This document shows positions 52,092-62,004 of a DNA stretch of 64,000 nucleotides, piece after piece (positions within the stretch are counted from its first letter, which is position 1; every line of letters begins with the position of its first letter). The translations under genes were made by a program, and so were the position numbers. The stretch is from Clostridiales bacterium. GTDB taxonomy: Bacteria; Bacillota; Desulfotomaculia; Desulfotomaculales; VENG01. The stretch spans positions 1 through 64,000 of the forward strand of contig JADQBQ010000021.1 in assembly GCA_016278505.1 (NCBI GenBank), in the 5' to 3' direction. Under the pieces are notes generated by a model. It did not search any database, was not told the origin of the DNA, and saw nothing but the letters and a program-made list of their open reading frames with translations.

Positions 52092-54110
52092 TTGAAAAAT
52101 TATCCGACCGATAAGCTCAGAAATGTGGCTGTTGTAGCCCACGGTGGGGCCGGAAAAACTTCGCTGGTTGAAACCATGCTTTTCGATACCGGAGAGATAA
52201 ACAGGATTGGTAGAGTAGAAGACGGCACTACTACTTCCGACTATCATCCGGAGGAAATTGATAAACAGATCACTATTCATACCAGTCTGGTTCCCTGCGA
52301 GTGGAACCAGGTCAAGATTAATTGCCTTGACACCCCGGGATATGCCGATTTTATCGGTGAGGTAAAAGGAGCACTAAGAGTAGTCGACACGGCTTTGTTT
52401 GTTATTTCCGCAGTAGACGGTGTGGAGGTACAAACTGAGGCTATTTGGAACTTTGTCCAAAAGGACAATCTGCCCAGGGCTATTTTCGTTAATAAAATGG
52501 ACCGGGAGAATGCTGACTATTTCGAGGTAATGAACCAAATTAAAGATAAGCTGGGAGCTAACCCGGCGCCCATGCAACTACCTATAGGTATGGCCCTTGA
52601 TTTTTCAGGCATTATAGACCTTTTGGAACAAAAGGCCTATAAATTTGACGAAAACGGCAAACCGCAAGAAATTCCCGTTCCAGATGAAATGAACAGTAAT
52701 ATCGCTGAATACCGAGAACAACTAATTGAGGCAGCGGCGGAATGTGATGATGAGCTGCTTATGAAATACCTGGAAGGCGAAGAGCTAACCCTGGATGAAA
52801 TCCAAGCAGGATTAAAAAAAGGTATAAAAGAGTCCAAAATTGCCCCGGTATTTTGTGGTTCAGCTGCTAAAAATATGGGCATAACTAGCTTAATGGACAA
52901 TATGGTTAATTATCTGCCCGCCCCGGAAGTTGATGAGAGCGAGCCACTTTCAGCCTTGGTATTTAAAACACTGGCAGACCCTTACGTGGGCCGGATGAAC
53001 TTCGTTCGCTTATTCTCAGGCAAGCTTACAAATAGTACAAACCTGTATAACAGCACTAAAGAAAAGAACGAAAAAATAGGTCAAATTCTTTACGTACGGG
53101 GTAAGAACAGTGTTCAGACCCAGGAGGTACCTCCCGGTGATATTGCTGTTTTGGTAAAATTGCAGGCAACCGGAACTGCCGATACGCTCTGCACCAAAGA
53201 TAATCCCCAAACCTTAGAAGGGATTGACTTCCCTGAGCCAACTTACACAGTAGCTATCCAGCCCAAAAGTAAGGGCGATGAAGATAAACTGGGGAATGGT
53301 ATGTCAAGGATCCTGGAAGAAGACCCTGTACTCCAAATGGAAAAGAGTGCTGAAACCAAGGAAACCCTCCTTACCGGTATGGGTGATGTTCACCTGGACA
53401 TAGTTGTAAATAAGCTGAAGAACCGTTACGGGGTGGATATTGAGGTTTCGACACCCAAAGTTCCCTACCGGGAAACCATTCGCACCGAAGTAAAGGTAGA
53501 GGGTAAACACAAGAAACAATCCGGTGGACACGGTCAATTCGGCCACGTATGGATCCGCTTCTACCCCACAGAGGGAGAGTTTACCTTCAGTCAGAAGATT
53601 TTTGGTGGCTCAGTGCCCAAAAACTATATACCGGCAGTAGAAAAAGGGTTGCAAGACGCTCTGCAAGAGGGTGTCCTGGCAGGCTATCCGGTTTCCGGGT
53701 TGGGTGCCGAGCTGTATGACGGCTCTTATCACCCTGTGGATTCATCAGAAATGGCCTTTAAGGTGGCTGCCTCCCTGGCCTTCAAAAAGGGCATGGAGAA
53801 GGCCAGTCCGACCCTGTTGGAACCAATTATGGAAGCAGCGGTAAAGGTGCCGGAGAGTTTCATGGGAGACATTATAAGTGACTTTAACAGCAAACGAGGA
53901 AAAATTTTAGGCATGGAGCCCGCAGGAAACGAGACTACAGTTAAAGCACTGGTTCCGCTGTCTGAAATGTATACCTATGCCATTGACTTAAAGGCTATGA
54001 CCCAGGGACGCGGTTCATTCTCCATGCAGTTCAACGGTTACGAAGAAGCACCGGAGCGCCTGGCACAGGAGATTATTAAGAAGGCGCAGGAAGAAAAAGA
54101 AGAAAAGTAA
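52092..54110 (+). CDS. Elongation factor G-like GTPase
   Basis: 672 residues, slightly shorter than canonical EF-G (about 690). G1 HGGAGKTSL (canonical HxDxGKTT), DTPGYADF, NKMD and the C-terminal domains IV-V (HGQFGHVWIRFYPTEG, EPIMEAAVKVPE) are present. The sequence belongs to the EF-G-like/EF-G II group common in Clostridia, so ribosome translocation may not be its main role. TTG 52092 follows AAAGGGGG. Confidence 0.88.
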   Translation: MKNYPTDKLRNVAVVAHGGAGKTSLVETMLFDTGEINRIGRVEDGTTTSDYHPEEIDKQITIHTSLVPCEWNQVKINCLDTPGYADFIGEVKGALRVVDTALFVISAVDGVEVQTEAIWNFVQKDNLPRAIFVNKMDRENADYFEVMNQIKDKLGANPAPMQLPIGMALDFSGIIDLLEQKAYKFDENGKPQEIPVPDEMNSNIAEYREQLIEAAAECDDELLMKYLEGEELTLDEIQAGLKKGIKESKIAPVFCGSAAKNMGITSLMDNMVNYLPAPEVDESEPLSALVFKTLADPYVGRMNFVRLFSGKLTNSTNLYNSTKEKNEKIGQILYVRGKNSVQTQEVPPGDIAVLVKLQATGTADTLCTKDNPQTLEGIDFPEPTYTVAIQPKSKGDEDKLGNGMSRILEEDPVLQMEKSAETKETLLTGMGDVHLDIVVNKLKNRYGVDIEVSTPKVPYRETIRTEVKVEGKHKKQSGGHGQFGHVWIRFYPTEGEFTFSQKIFGGSVPKNYIPAVEKGLQDALQEGVLAGYPVSGLGAELYDGSYHPVDSSEMAFKVAASLAFKKGMEKASPTLLEPIMEAAVKVPESFMGDIISDFNSKRGKILGMEPAGNETTVKALVPLSEMYTYAIDLKAMTQGRGSFSMQFNGYEEAPERLAQEIIKKAQEEKEEK

Positions 54111-54134
54111 GCTAGCCTTAATAGCTTAATAGCT

Positions 54135-54165
54135 AAAAGCCGGGATTTGAATCCCGGCTTTTTTT
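54135..54165 (+). terminator. Terminator after EF-G-like gene
   Basis: AAAAGCCGGGATT, TGA, AATCCCGGCTTTTTTT. Confidence 0.88.
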
Positions 54166-54292
54166 ATGCTTAAAAAGCATTAGGATATCCGATAAAGTAC
54201 CATGTTTACCCACCCCCAAATACCGATAAACCGATACTCATTGAAATCACAAATTAATATGTATTAGAAAAGGGAGTGGGGAGGGAGTAAAG

Positions 54293-54868
54293 ATTGAGAA
54301 AAAATTCATATTAAAAACAGGCATTATAATTATCATTATATTTATGGCAGCGTTCACTGGTAATAAGATTGTAGAACATGCCGGTACAGGCGGTTTCAAG
54401 AATTACAGTTTTGAGCAAATTTCGTTAAGAATGAGGTTGCCTCAAACCACAGTGGTAACAAAAGAGTACATAACCAGCCAGGAAATTTTGTTTAGTTCAT
54501 ATTTGAATGATAAAAAACTTGGGTTCTGGGGATTCGTCCAGCTTTGGAATATATCCAATGTCGATAGTTTCTTGAATAGAAGTAAATCACAAAGCGAATT
54601 CAACTTTATCAACTATGAAAATCGAAAAATCCAAAATAAATATGATAAAGGTTTTAGACTTACGTGGAGCGCTAAATTAAGAGATGCCCGGGTGCTGTTG
54701 GGTACAGAATATTTTCTTCCAGCCCCACATGATGATAGGGTTTTAAGAATATCTTTCTTTGCGGACAATAATTTTGGGCGAAAAAAATTAAACCGGTTCG
54801 CTGAACAAGCTATTGCCTCTCTGGAATGGCAGCTTGGACAGGATAATCCCGTAATATATCAACCTTAA
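54293..54868 (+). CDS. Hypothetical membrane-anchored protein, possible ATT start
   Basis: The frame encodes a hydrophobic anchor (KTGIIIIIIFMAAF) followed by a soluble domain of about 165 residues (QTTVVTKEYITSQEILFSS, ...). ATG 54344 would cut the anchor in half. The only in-frame position with a fitting SD (GGGGAGGGAG at about 54279-54288) is ATT 54293, giving IEKKFILKTG with a typical basic start. ATT starts are rare. The soluble domain is not recognised. Confidence 0.55.
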   Translation: MEKKFILKTGIIIIIIFMAAFTGNKIVEHAGTGGFKNYSFEQISLRMRLPQTTVVTKEYITSQEILFSSYLNDKKLGFWGFVQLWNISNVDSFLNRSKSQSEFNFINYENRKIQNKYDKGFRLTWSAKLRDARVLLGTEYFLPAPHDDRVLRISFFADNNFGRKKLNRFAEQAIASLEWQLGQDNPVIYQP

Positions 54869-54898
54869 CTAATAAAAACATGAGACAGCCTTTTATTT

Positions 54899-57715
54899 TT
54901 ACTCTCCCACCAGCAATGCAACCGGTAGATCTTGAAACACCCGGGAAAGTGATAATCCCCTTAAAGCATCATTATTTTCTGTGGTCAAAGGATCACCCGT
55001 AAAGATGTTGCGCCAACGCGCAGGGGCATGTTCAGGCACGATTAAATAATTGTCCGCCCAAGTTTCGCCCAGGGGAAGTTCTATGGCGAGGGAGTTTATT
55101 TCCCCCTTCTGCGCCTGTTTCACACTCATAAAACGTGCCATCAGTCGGGGAACAACTACCATAGCCCAATCATTATCAAAACGACGTGCAAAGGCGCAAA
55201 TATAACCTGAATACATTCCGTTTCCCTTAACCGGTATATATTCGCCGCGAGAAAAAAGATCCGGCCAATCACGGCGAAAATGCAGGGCTTTGTAAGTAAC
55301 AAACATTTTTACACTACCGTCGTCCCAGCAGTCCACAAGTTGTCCGGCTAACTCCCTGATGTTACCCTTCTCCTGCCTTTGCAATTCCTCCAGCATGACA
55401 GCCCGTGCTTTGAAATCAACCGGGCGCCTATTATCAGGATCAACTAGGCTGAGGTTCCAGAGTTCTGTTCCCTGGTAAAAGTCAGGAACCCCGGGTGACA
55501 TCGTTTTTAGTAGCACTTGGGCCAACGACCCCAGTGCGCCGTAGAAAGCAATGATACGTTGAAAATCTAAAAAATCCTGTAAAAATAGATTCTCTTCCGA
55601 CGGCTTCAAAATGCTCTTGGTGAATTCAATCAGGGCATCCTCATAATCGTTATTGGTATAAAGCCAGCTGGTATACACATTGGCTTCCCGAGCCGATTTT
55701 ATTAAATAATCCTCCAGCCTTTCTTTAAACTCAGGCAGTTCTTTCTTGTTCAAAGGCCAGGCACCCAGCAACGTCTGGTAAATTAGAAGTTCTGCATTTC
55801 CGCCGGGTACATGTTGGCCGTTCAAAACCATTTTCCGGGTTTTATTCCACCTACGCCATTTCTTTAGATGCTGTGACCAAGTAAATGGTATCTCGGACAG
55901 TACATTTATCCGTGCCCGCACATCTTCGCTACGCTTAGAATCGTGGGTTGAGGTTGCGTTAAGTGTATGAGGCCAGCGCTCCTGTCTTTTCAGGTTGCGG
56001 CGATGAAACTCCGGTACGGAAATTCCTGTGTCCCTGGGATCACCGCCCACCTCATTAAGGGATACAAGCTGGTTATAAACATACAGCGCCGTGTCTTCAA
56101 ATCCTTTGGCCATAATAGGACCGGTAAACTGCTGCCACCGCATTACAAACCGCAACCACTCTTTTTTTTGTTCCGGAGCCAGATATTCCGGGAAGTCAAG
56201 CAGCAATACACGCCGCAGCCAATCACAGGTCGGGCCAATATCGGGATATTCCCGTACAGCCTCTTCTATGGCTTGCTCTATTGATTTTCTTGCCTTTTCC
56301 GTGACTTTCAAACCGCGCGTATAGGTACGGTAAACGGGGAAGCAGGCTATTATCTCCCGTAGCCCATGTTCCAACTGGGTAAATGTAAAATCCCGGGCAT
56401 GACGTTCCTGCTCCGCTATAAGTTGCAGTTCACGGGTTAGATTTTCAATCTCCACGGTAAAGAGCTGTGCCATTACCCAACGCTTTTGCGCGTAAACAAT
56501 TTCGTCAAAGTCAGGATCAAAACCACAGGCCCGTTCGTAAATACGGTCCAGGGCGGTCGATTCGTGCCTATCCACGAAAAGCCTGTTTACGGTATTCATA
56601 AAATCGTATCCGGTAGTACCGTATACCGGCCAATCGGCCCGTAGTTCCTCGTCTTTACCTAAGATTTTTTCCACCACCACGTAAAAGCCCTCTTCTGAGG
56701 ATAAAGATACCTGAAGGCGCCTAAGGTATTCATACGGGTCATACAGGCCATCAATATGATCAATGCGCAGGCCTGTTACCTGTCCTGCCTTAGCAAGCTT
56801 TACTATCAAGGCATGGGTAGCCGAAAACACTGATTCTCTTTCTACACGAACTGAAACCTTATCATTTACGTTAAAAAACCTGCGGTAGTTTATTTGCTGG
56901 TTAGCAACCCGCCAGTAAGCAAGCCGGTAAGCCTGCCCCTCCATCAGCTGGTGCATAGAATTAAAACTGCAGGGATCTCCTTTAATTCCATTTATTTCCT
57001 GCATAACATTATCCATGTACGCTTTTACTTGCGTATTACTGTTATACAACTGCCAAAGCTCTTCTAAAGCACCTGCAAACCTGGTTTCAAAAGCCTGTTC
57101 TGTAATCAATTGCAAAAGTTGCCTCACAGCCGGGCCTTCTTTATCCAAAGCCTTAATGTGGCGGCCCAGGATCGGGCCATACGATTTAGGGCTAACCGGC
57201 CAGCTTTTTTCATAGTACGAAATCCAAAAACCATTTTGATCAAAAATCAAGGACAACTCCTGTTTTTCCAATACTTCTCCGTAAGGAGCACCCAAAACAG
57301 GCAGCAAAACCTTATTTTTTAACCCTGGTTGAGAAGTGGTCCAGTTAATGTCAAAATAACCGGCATAAGGTGATTCTATACCGTGACGAAGAACATCCAG
57401 CCACCATGGATTTTCTATACTGGCCGCCATATGATTAGGGACAATATCCATCAATAATCCCATTTCATAGAATTCTAGCGTTGCGGCAAAGTGGTCAAAT
57501 TCATCTTTGCCACCGAGTTCTGGATTCAGGCATTTGGGGTTGGTTACATCATACCCGTGGGTACTTCCCCGCTGAGCCTGAAAAAGGGGAGAAGAGTAGA
57601 CATCAGTAATTCCTAAGGCATTAAGGTAGGGTACCAATTTCCCGGCCTTGGAAAAGGGAAAGTCTTTATTAAACTGCAGCCTATAGGTAGCAACCGGAAT
57701 CCGCAAGCCAGTCAT
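54899..57715 (-). CDS. treY: Maltooligosyltrehalose synthase
   Basis: 938 residues, the usual size. GH13 motifs: MDIVPNHMA, GLRIDHIDGLYDP (catalytic Asp), VVEKILG (Glu), and STHDSKRSEDVRAR. The N-terminus (ATYRLQFNKDFPF) is typical of TreY. It isomerises the reducing end of a maltodextrin to a trehalosyl unit, which TreZ releases. Last gene of the operon, 1 nt after the GH57 gene. Confidence 0.93.
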   Translation of the reverse strand: MTGLRIPVATYRLQFNKDFPFSKAGKLVPYLNALGITDVYSSPLFQAQRGSTHGYDVTNPKCLNPELGGKDEFDHFAATLEFYEMGLLMDIVPNHMAASIENPWWLDVLRHGIESPYAGYFDINWTTSQPGLKNKVLLPVLGAPYGEVLEKQELSLIFDQNGFWISYYEKSWPVSPKSYGPILGRHIKALDKEGPAVRQLLQLITEQAFETRFAGALEELWQLYNSNTQVKAYMDNVMQEINGIKGDPCSFNSMHQLMEGQAYRLAYWRVANQQINYRRFFNVNDKVSVRVERESVFSATHALIVKLAKAGQVTGLRIDHIDGLYDPYEYLRRLQVSLSSEEGFYVVVEKILGKDEELRADWPVYGTTGYDFMNTVNRLFVDRHESTALDRIYERACGFDPDFDEIVYAQKRWVMAQLFTVEIENLTRELQLIAEQERHARDFTFTQLEHGLREIIACFPVYRTYTRGLKVTEKARKSIEQAIEEAVREYPDIGPTCDWLRRVLLLDFPEYLAPEQKKEWLRFVMRWQQFTGPIMAKGFEDTALYVYNQLVSLNEVGGDPRDTGISVPEFHRRNLKRQERWPHTLNATSTHDSKRSEDVRARINVLSEIPFTWSQHLKKWRRWNKTRKMVLNGQHVPGGNAELLIYQTLLGAWPLNKKELPEFKERLEDYLIKSAREANVYTSWLYTNNDYEDALIEFTKSILKPSEENLFLQDFLDFQRIIAFYGALGSLAQVLLKTMSPGVPDFYQGTELWNLSLVDPDNRRPVDFKARAVMLEELQRQEKGNIRELAGQLVDCWDDGSVKMFVTYKALHFRRDWPDLFSRGEYIPVKGNGMYSGYICAFARRFDNDWAMVVVPRLMARFMSVKQAQKGEINSLAIELPLGETWADNYLIVPEHAPARWRNIFTGDPLTTENNDALRGLSLSRVFQDLPVALLVGE

Positions 57716-57716
57716 A

Positions 57717-60149
57717 TTAGATTCCCCTCCGCATCTCCAGTTTATCTCCCAGGCTGGAGAAATAATGTGCCCACGCCCGGGAATCTTTATCTCCCTGCTG
57801 GGCCTCGTCAGTCACCTTTGGAAATTCTTCATGCAACAAACGGTAATATATATTTTGCACTTTCCACATGTCCACATCAAAAGGCAGAGATCGCACTAAA
57901 CTCATTATTCTATCCAAATTTTTTAGTAGAATAAGATCCCTTGGGCTTTCTTTTAACCTTTCGGCTATTTGTTCTACTGTGTGCTTAAGGGTATACCCCA
58001 ATTCTGTATCATCAAGGCCCACATCTAACCTGCGGACCTCATTTAAATAACACTTGATGCGTTCAAAATCAGGTTCTTCATTTTTAAATGCCTGGCGCAA
58101 CCCGTCATTAAGAACAAATTCAGCTGCAGTGTGCAGTGCTTTGGGCCGCGGAATATCCAAGTCCTTCAAAAAACGCATAAGTGGAGCATGGCGGTCATAA
58201 ATCTGTTTAAATTCCGCTGTAACATGATCTAATGTGGAGTTCAAGATAACTTCCATTATTGTCTGCTGCTGATCTCCGAAAAGTTGCCTTGCAGAATAAG
58301 TCATTCCTTTAAAATGTCGTTCTAAAAGGCGCATTACTTGAGTGAGGTCACCCCGTTCAAAAGCTTCGGCCACACCTTCCACCATTTCACGATAAGCTTG
58401 TTCATCCCTAAACTTCCGAACACCACCGTTAACATTATGGTAGCCGAAATATAGTACCCCGTAACTTAATGTCTTCCAGTTGCGGGTAATTTCGGAAGTC
58501 ACCCTAACTTTACCCACCGCCAGTTTTGTATTACCGGCCTCAAAATAGCGTTTATCCTCCTGCTCCACCAGGTAACAGTATATTTTAGAACGTTTACTGT
58601 AACCGGTAAATAAAGAACTAATAGCATAATGAGCACCTACCTTTTGCAGGTCCACCATGGCCGGTTTAACAAATTTTTTATAGATATGAGCACCGTTTCT
58701 ATGTTCAGGAATATTGCTTTTCGCCTGCTCCAGTGTTTTGAGAAAGCCAGACTCCAGAGAACCCCCAAACAGCTGCTCACCAAGTTGGATAACGCGTCCA
58801 GCATACTGAATAACCTGTACTGTTTCGATACCTGATATATCGTCAAAAAACCATCCACAGCTGGTGTACATCAACATGGCATGTCTTTGCATTTCTAACA
58901 TTTTCAATACCGTCACTTGCTCTTCATGGTTCAACTCACGTGCAGTATGGCTATTAAAAAACTCATTTATATTTTCCGGCGAACGGTCGAGTACCACAGA
59001 AATATAATCATCCCTTGCCACCCAGGGGTCTTTTAGTAAATTACCCGCTTTAGCCTCATATTGAGGGGAAAGTGTGTTTCGCAACCAATTCAAAGCTTTG
59101 CGCAGCGGAGTCCTCCATTCCTGTGACCATCCGGGGTTCATACCCGAATTGCAACCACAATTACTTTTCCAACGCTCAATCCCGTGAACACAACTCCAAG
59201 AACTGTCTTCAACAATTTCCACTTCATAGGTAGGTGGATAATTTTCCAGGTATTCTCCATAATTTGTGATTTGAGCCAAGTTGTTGGATTCAATATGATG
59301 CAAGGCATAGGACAGCGCCATATCGCCGTAACGATGATGGTGGCCGTAAGTTTCACCGTCAGTGGATATATTTACTAATTGGGCTCCGCTGCGGCGGTGG
59401 TCAAAGCCATCCAAGAGACGTCGTGCAAAACGCTCCCCATTGGAAAGTAGCTTTTCAAAGGCAACAGCCTGGGAAATAGGCCCATCGTAAAAAAACAAAG
59501 ACATAGTCCGGCCCGCATTGGGCAAGTGTATCTTATAGGGCATGGAGGGATCAATACCCTTAGGGCCTACATCATGCCAGCTATCTTCACCTATTTTACG
59601 AAAGCGCTTGGCCTGGTAGGGAGTAAGTATGGCAAAGCGAACACCTTCCCCGGCCATAATTTCCAAGCTCTCCAAGTCTACGGCCGTTTCAGGAAGCCAC
59701 ATCCCCTCCGGCTTGCGCCCAAAGCGGTGTCCAAAATCTCGTAGCCCCCAAATAATCTGCGTATATTTATCCCTGGCATTGGCAAGGGGCATAATCATAT
59801 GGTTATAACACTGGGCCAGTGCTGATCCGTGACCGGAAAAAAATTTATGACTTTCTCTGTCAGCTTCTATTATAGCCTGATAGACCTCAGGCTCATTATC
59901 CTCCATCCAGTCAAGAAGGGTAGGGCCAAAGTTAAAACTGATTTTAGAGTAATTGTTGACAATTTCTTTTATCCGCCCATCACCGGCTAAAATCCGTGAA
60001 GATGCGTTGGGGGCATAGCACTCATCTGTAATCCTTTCATTCCAATCGTGATAAGGATAAGCGGAATCTTGAATTTCAATATCTTCCAACCACGGGTTTT
60101 CACGCGGCGGCTGGTAGAAATGGCCGTGAATACAAACATAACGATCCAT
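57717..60149 (-). CDS. GH57-family glycoside hydrolase with DUF3536
   Basis: 810 residues. IHGHFYQPPRENPW at the start, GMWLPETAVDLE (nucleophile Glu) and STDGETYGHHH (acid Asp) are GH57 motifs; the C-terminal half is the DUF3536 type. Likely an alpha-amylase or branching-type enzyme acting on alpha-glucan. It sits between treZ and treY, 4 nt after treZ, so it may trim glycogen for the pathway. Confidence 0.85.
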   Translation of the reverse strand: MDRYVCIHGHFYQPPRENPWLEDIEIQDSAYPYHDWNERITDECYAPNASSRILAGDGRIKEIVNNYSKISFNFGPTLLDWMEDNEPEVYQAIIEADRESHKFFSGHGSALAQCYNHMIMPLANARDKYTQIIWGLRDFGHRFGRKPEGMWLPETAVDLESLEIMAGEGVRFAILTPYQAKRFRKIGEDSWHDVGPKGIDPSMPYKIHLPNAGRTMSLFFYDGPISQAVAFEKLLSNGERFARRLLDGFDHRRSGAQLVNISTDGETYGHHHRYGDMALSYALHHIESNNLAQITNYGEYLENYPPTYEVEIVEDSSWSCVHGIERWKSNCGCNSGMNPGWSQEWRTPLRKALNWLRNTLSPQYEAKAGNLLKDPWVARDDYISVVLDRSPENINEFFNSHTARELNHEEQVTVLKMLEMQRHAMLMYTSCGWFFDDISGIETVQVIQYAGRVIQLGEQLFGGSLESGFLKTLEQAKSNIPEHRNGAHIYKKFVKPAMVDLQKVGAHYAISSLFTGYSKRSKIYCYLVEQEDKRYFEAGNTKLAVGKVRVTSEITRNWKTLSYGVLYFGYHNVNGGVRKFRDEQAYREMVEGVAEAFERGDLTQVMRLLERHFKGMTYSARQLFGDQQQTIMEVILNSTLDHVTAEFKQIYDRHAPLMRFLKDLDIPRPKALHTAAEFVLNDGLRQAFKNEEPDFERIKCYLNEVRRLDVGLDDTELGYTLKHTVEQIAERLKESPRDLILLKNLDRIMSLVRSLPFDVDMWKVQNIYYRLLHEEFPKVTDEAQQGDKDSRAWAHYFSSLGDKLEMRRGI

Positions 60150-60153
60150 ATTC

Positions 60154-62004
60154 TTACTCCTCCTTTGCTTTGTGGAATAATATGCAGGACATTGGCTTCA
60201 ATGTAATTTTGGCATCTCCTACAGATTTTAATTCATTGGGCACGAGACTACCGCCGCCCATCCACTGCTCTTCCGCCGTATCTATCCTTTTATACCAGTT
60301 TCCTTGCCCCACGGGTAAATCCACGGTCACAGTATCATCATTAAAAGAGAAAACAAGACATAGCCGGTCTTCTTGATTCCGGTACTTAAGGAAAAGCACA
60401 CCCTCCCGGTGTCTTTCAATTACCTCCATATCATCTTTTTTTGCTTCCAACAGCGGTTTAAGTTCCCTGCGTTGCCGTAGTAGTTGCCGGTAGAGCTCCC
60501 TCAATACCTTATGATGCCCTTTCCGGCACAAATCATGGTTGAGGCGGGAACGCAAAAAAGTATTTTCATCTTGCGGATCAGGCACATCTCCCTGCCATTC
60601 AAATTCTGAAAAATCCTGCCGCCGTCCTTTGCGGACCGCATCCACCAGTTCCGGATCCGAGTGACTGGTAAAATATTGAAAAGGAGCTTCCTCACCATAT
60701 TCTTCACCCATAAACAGTAAAGGTACGAACGGAGATAAAAGCACCACGCAGGCAGCAAGCTTGCGGCCTGTAAAAGGTACCAACGTAGCAAGCCTGTTGC
60801 CCTGGGCACGGTTACCTACCTGGTCGTGATTTTGCGAGAACACTATAAACCTGTCCGGCGGGCATAGTTCAGGATAATCACCGTGCCGGCGGCGGCGAAA
60901 TTCCGAATACTGGCCTGTGTACACATAGCCGGTTTTTAAAGCCCTGGCCATGTGACCGATGCCGCCAAAATCACGGTAATATCCCTGCTGTTCTCCTGTA
61001 ATTAAGGCGTGCAGGGCATGGTGGAAATCATCACTCCACTGCCCGTCCAAACCATATCCACCTACAACCCGGGGACGGATAACCCGGGGACTGTTCAAGT
61101 CACTTTCAGCAATCACCTGAACCCGGCGGCCCAAACATTGTGCCTTTTGATGCACCGCTTCCCCCAATTCTTCTAAGAAATGAAGGGCAGATAAATCCAA
61201 AATGGCATGTATGGCATCCAGCCTGAGCCCATCAATATGAAATTCACTCACCCAGTACAAGGCGTTTTCGATAAAATAACGCCTGACATCACTACTGTAA
61301 CCGCCGTCAAAATTTATGGCCCTTCCCCAGGGGGTGTGATAATGATCAGTAAAATAAGGGCCAAAATCAGCTAGGTAATTCCCTTCCGGCCCCAGGTGGT
61401 TGTAAACCACGTCCACAAAAACGGCCATTCCGTGATTATGGCATGCATCTACCAAACGGCGCAGGCCTTCAGGCCCCCCGTAAGAGTTCTGTATCGCAAA
61501 GGGATACACACCGTCATAGCCCCAGTTACGACAACCTGGAAATTGGGCCAAAGGCATAAGCTCAATGGCCGTAACACCCAATTCTTTTAATTGGGGCAGA
61601 AAATGAATAATATCCTGGAAAGTACCACCATCAGTGAATGTTCCCACGTGAAGTTCGTAGAACACCAGATCCTTTTGATCGAGGCCAAACCAGTGGTGAT
61701 CACTCCACTGGAAACCATTTGAGTCCACCACCTGTGAAGGACCGTGTACCCCTTGTGGCTGGTAGCGTGAAGCAGGGTCGGGCCGTTCTTTTTCTCCGTC
61801 CAGAATATAATAATAAAGACTGCCGCACTCTACTCCCGTTACCACTGCATCATGGTAACCGTGCTTATCCTTTTCCAATACTACCGAACGTTCTTCCGGT
61901 TCCACTATGTGCACGCTGACGCTTAACGCATTCGGTGCCCATACACAAAACCGGCAGCGGTTCTTACCCAGGTATTTAGCGCCCAGAGTTACATCCCGAA
62001 TCAC
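60154..62004 (-). CDS. treZ: Maltooligosyltrehalose trehalohydrolase
   Basis: 616 residues. N-terminal Ig-like domain (CRFCVWAPNALSVSVHI), GH13 core with GLRLDAIHAI (catalytic Asp) and VIAESDLNSPRV (Glu), then FSQNHDQVGNRAQGNR, characteristic of TreZ. It releases trehalose from maltooligosyltrehalose. Starts within the last codons of malQ (4-nt overlap). Confidence 0.93.
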   Translation of the reverse strand: MIRDVTLGAKYLGKNRCRFCVWAPNALSVSVHIVEPEERSVVLEKDKHGYHDAVVTGVECGSLYYYILDGEKERPDPASRYQPQGVHGPSQVVDSNGFQWSDHHWFGLDQKDLVFYELHVGTFTDGGTFQDIIHFLPQLKELGVTAIELMPLAQFPGCRNWGYDGVYPFAIQNSYGGPEGLRRLVDACHNHGMAVFVDVVYNHLGPEGNYLADFGPYFTDHYHTPWGRAINFDGGYSSDVRRYFIENALYWVSEFHIDGLRLDAIHAILDLSALHFLEELGEAVHQKAQCLGRRVQVIAESDLNSPRVIRPRVVGGYGLDGQWSDDFHHALHALITGEQQGYYRDFGGIGHMARALKTGYVYTGQYSEFRRRRHGDYPELCPPDRFIVFSQNHDQVGNRAQGNRLATLVPFTGRKLAACVVLLSPFVPLLFMGEEYGEEAPFQYFTSHSDPELVDAVRKGRRQDFSEFEWQGDVPDPQDENTFLRSRLNHDLCRKGHHKVLRELYRQLLRQRRELKPLLEAKKDDMEVIERHREGVLFLKYRNQEDRLCLVFSFNDDTVTVDLPVGQGNWYKRIDTAEEQWMGGGSLVPNELKSVGDAKITLKPMSCILFHKAKEE

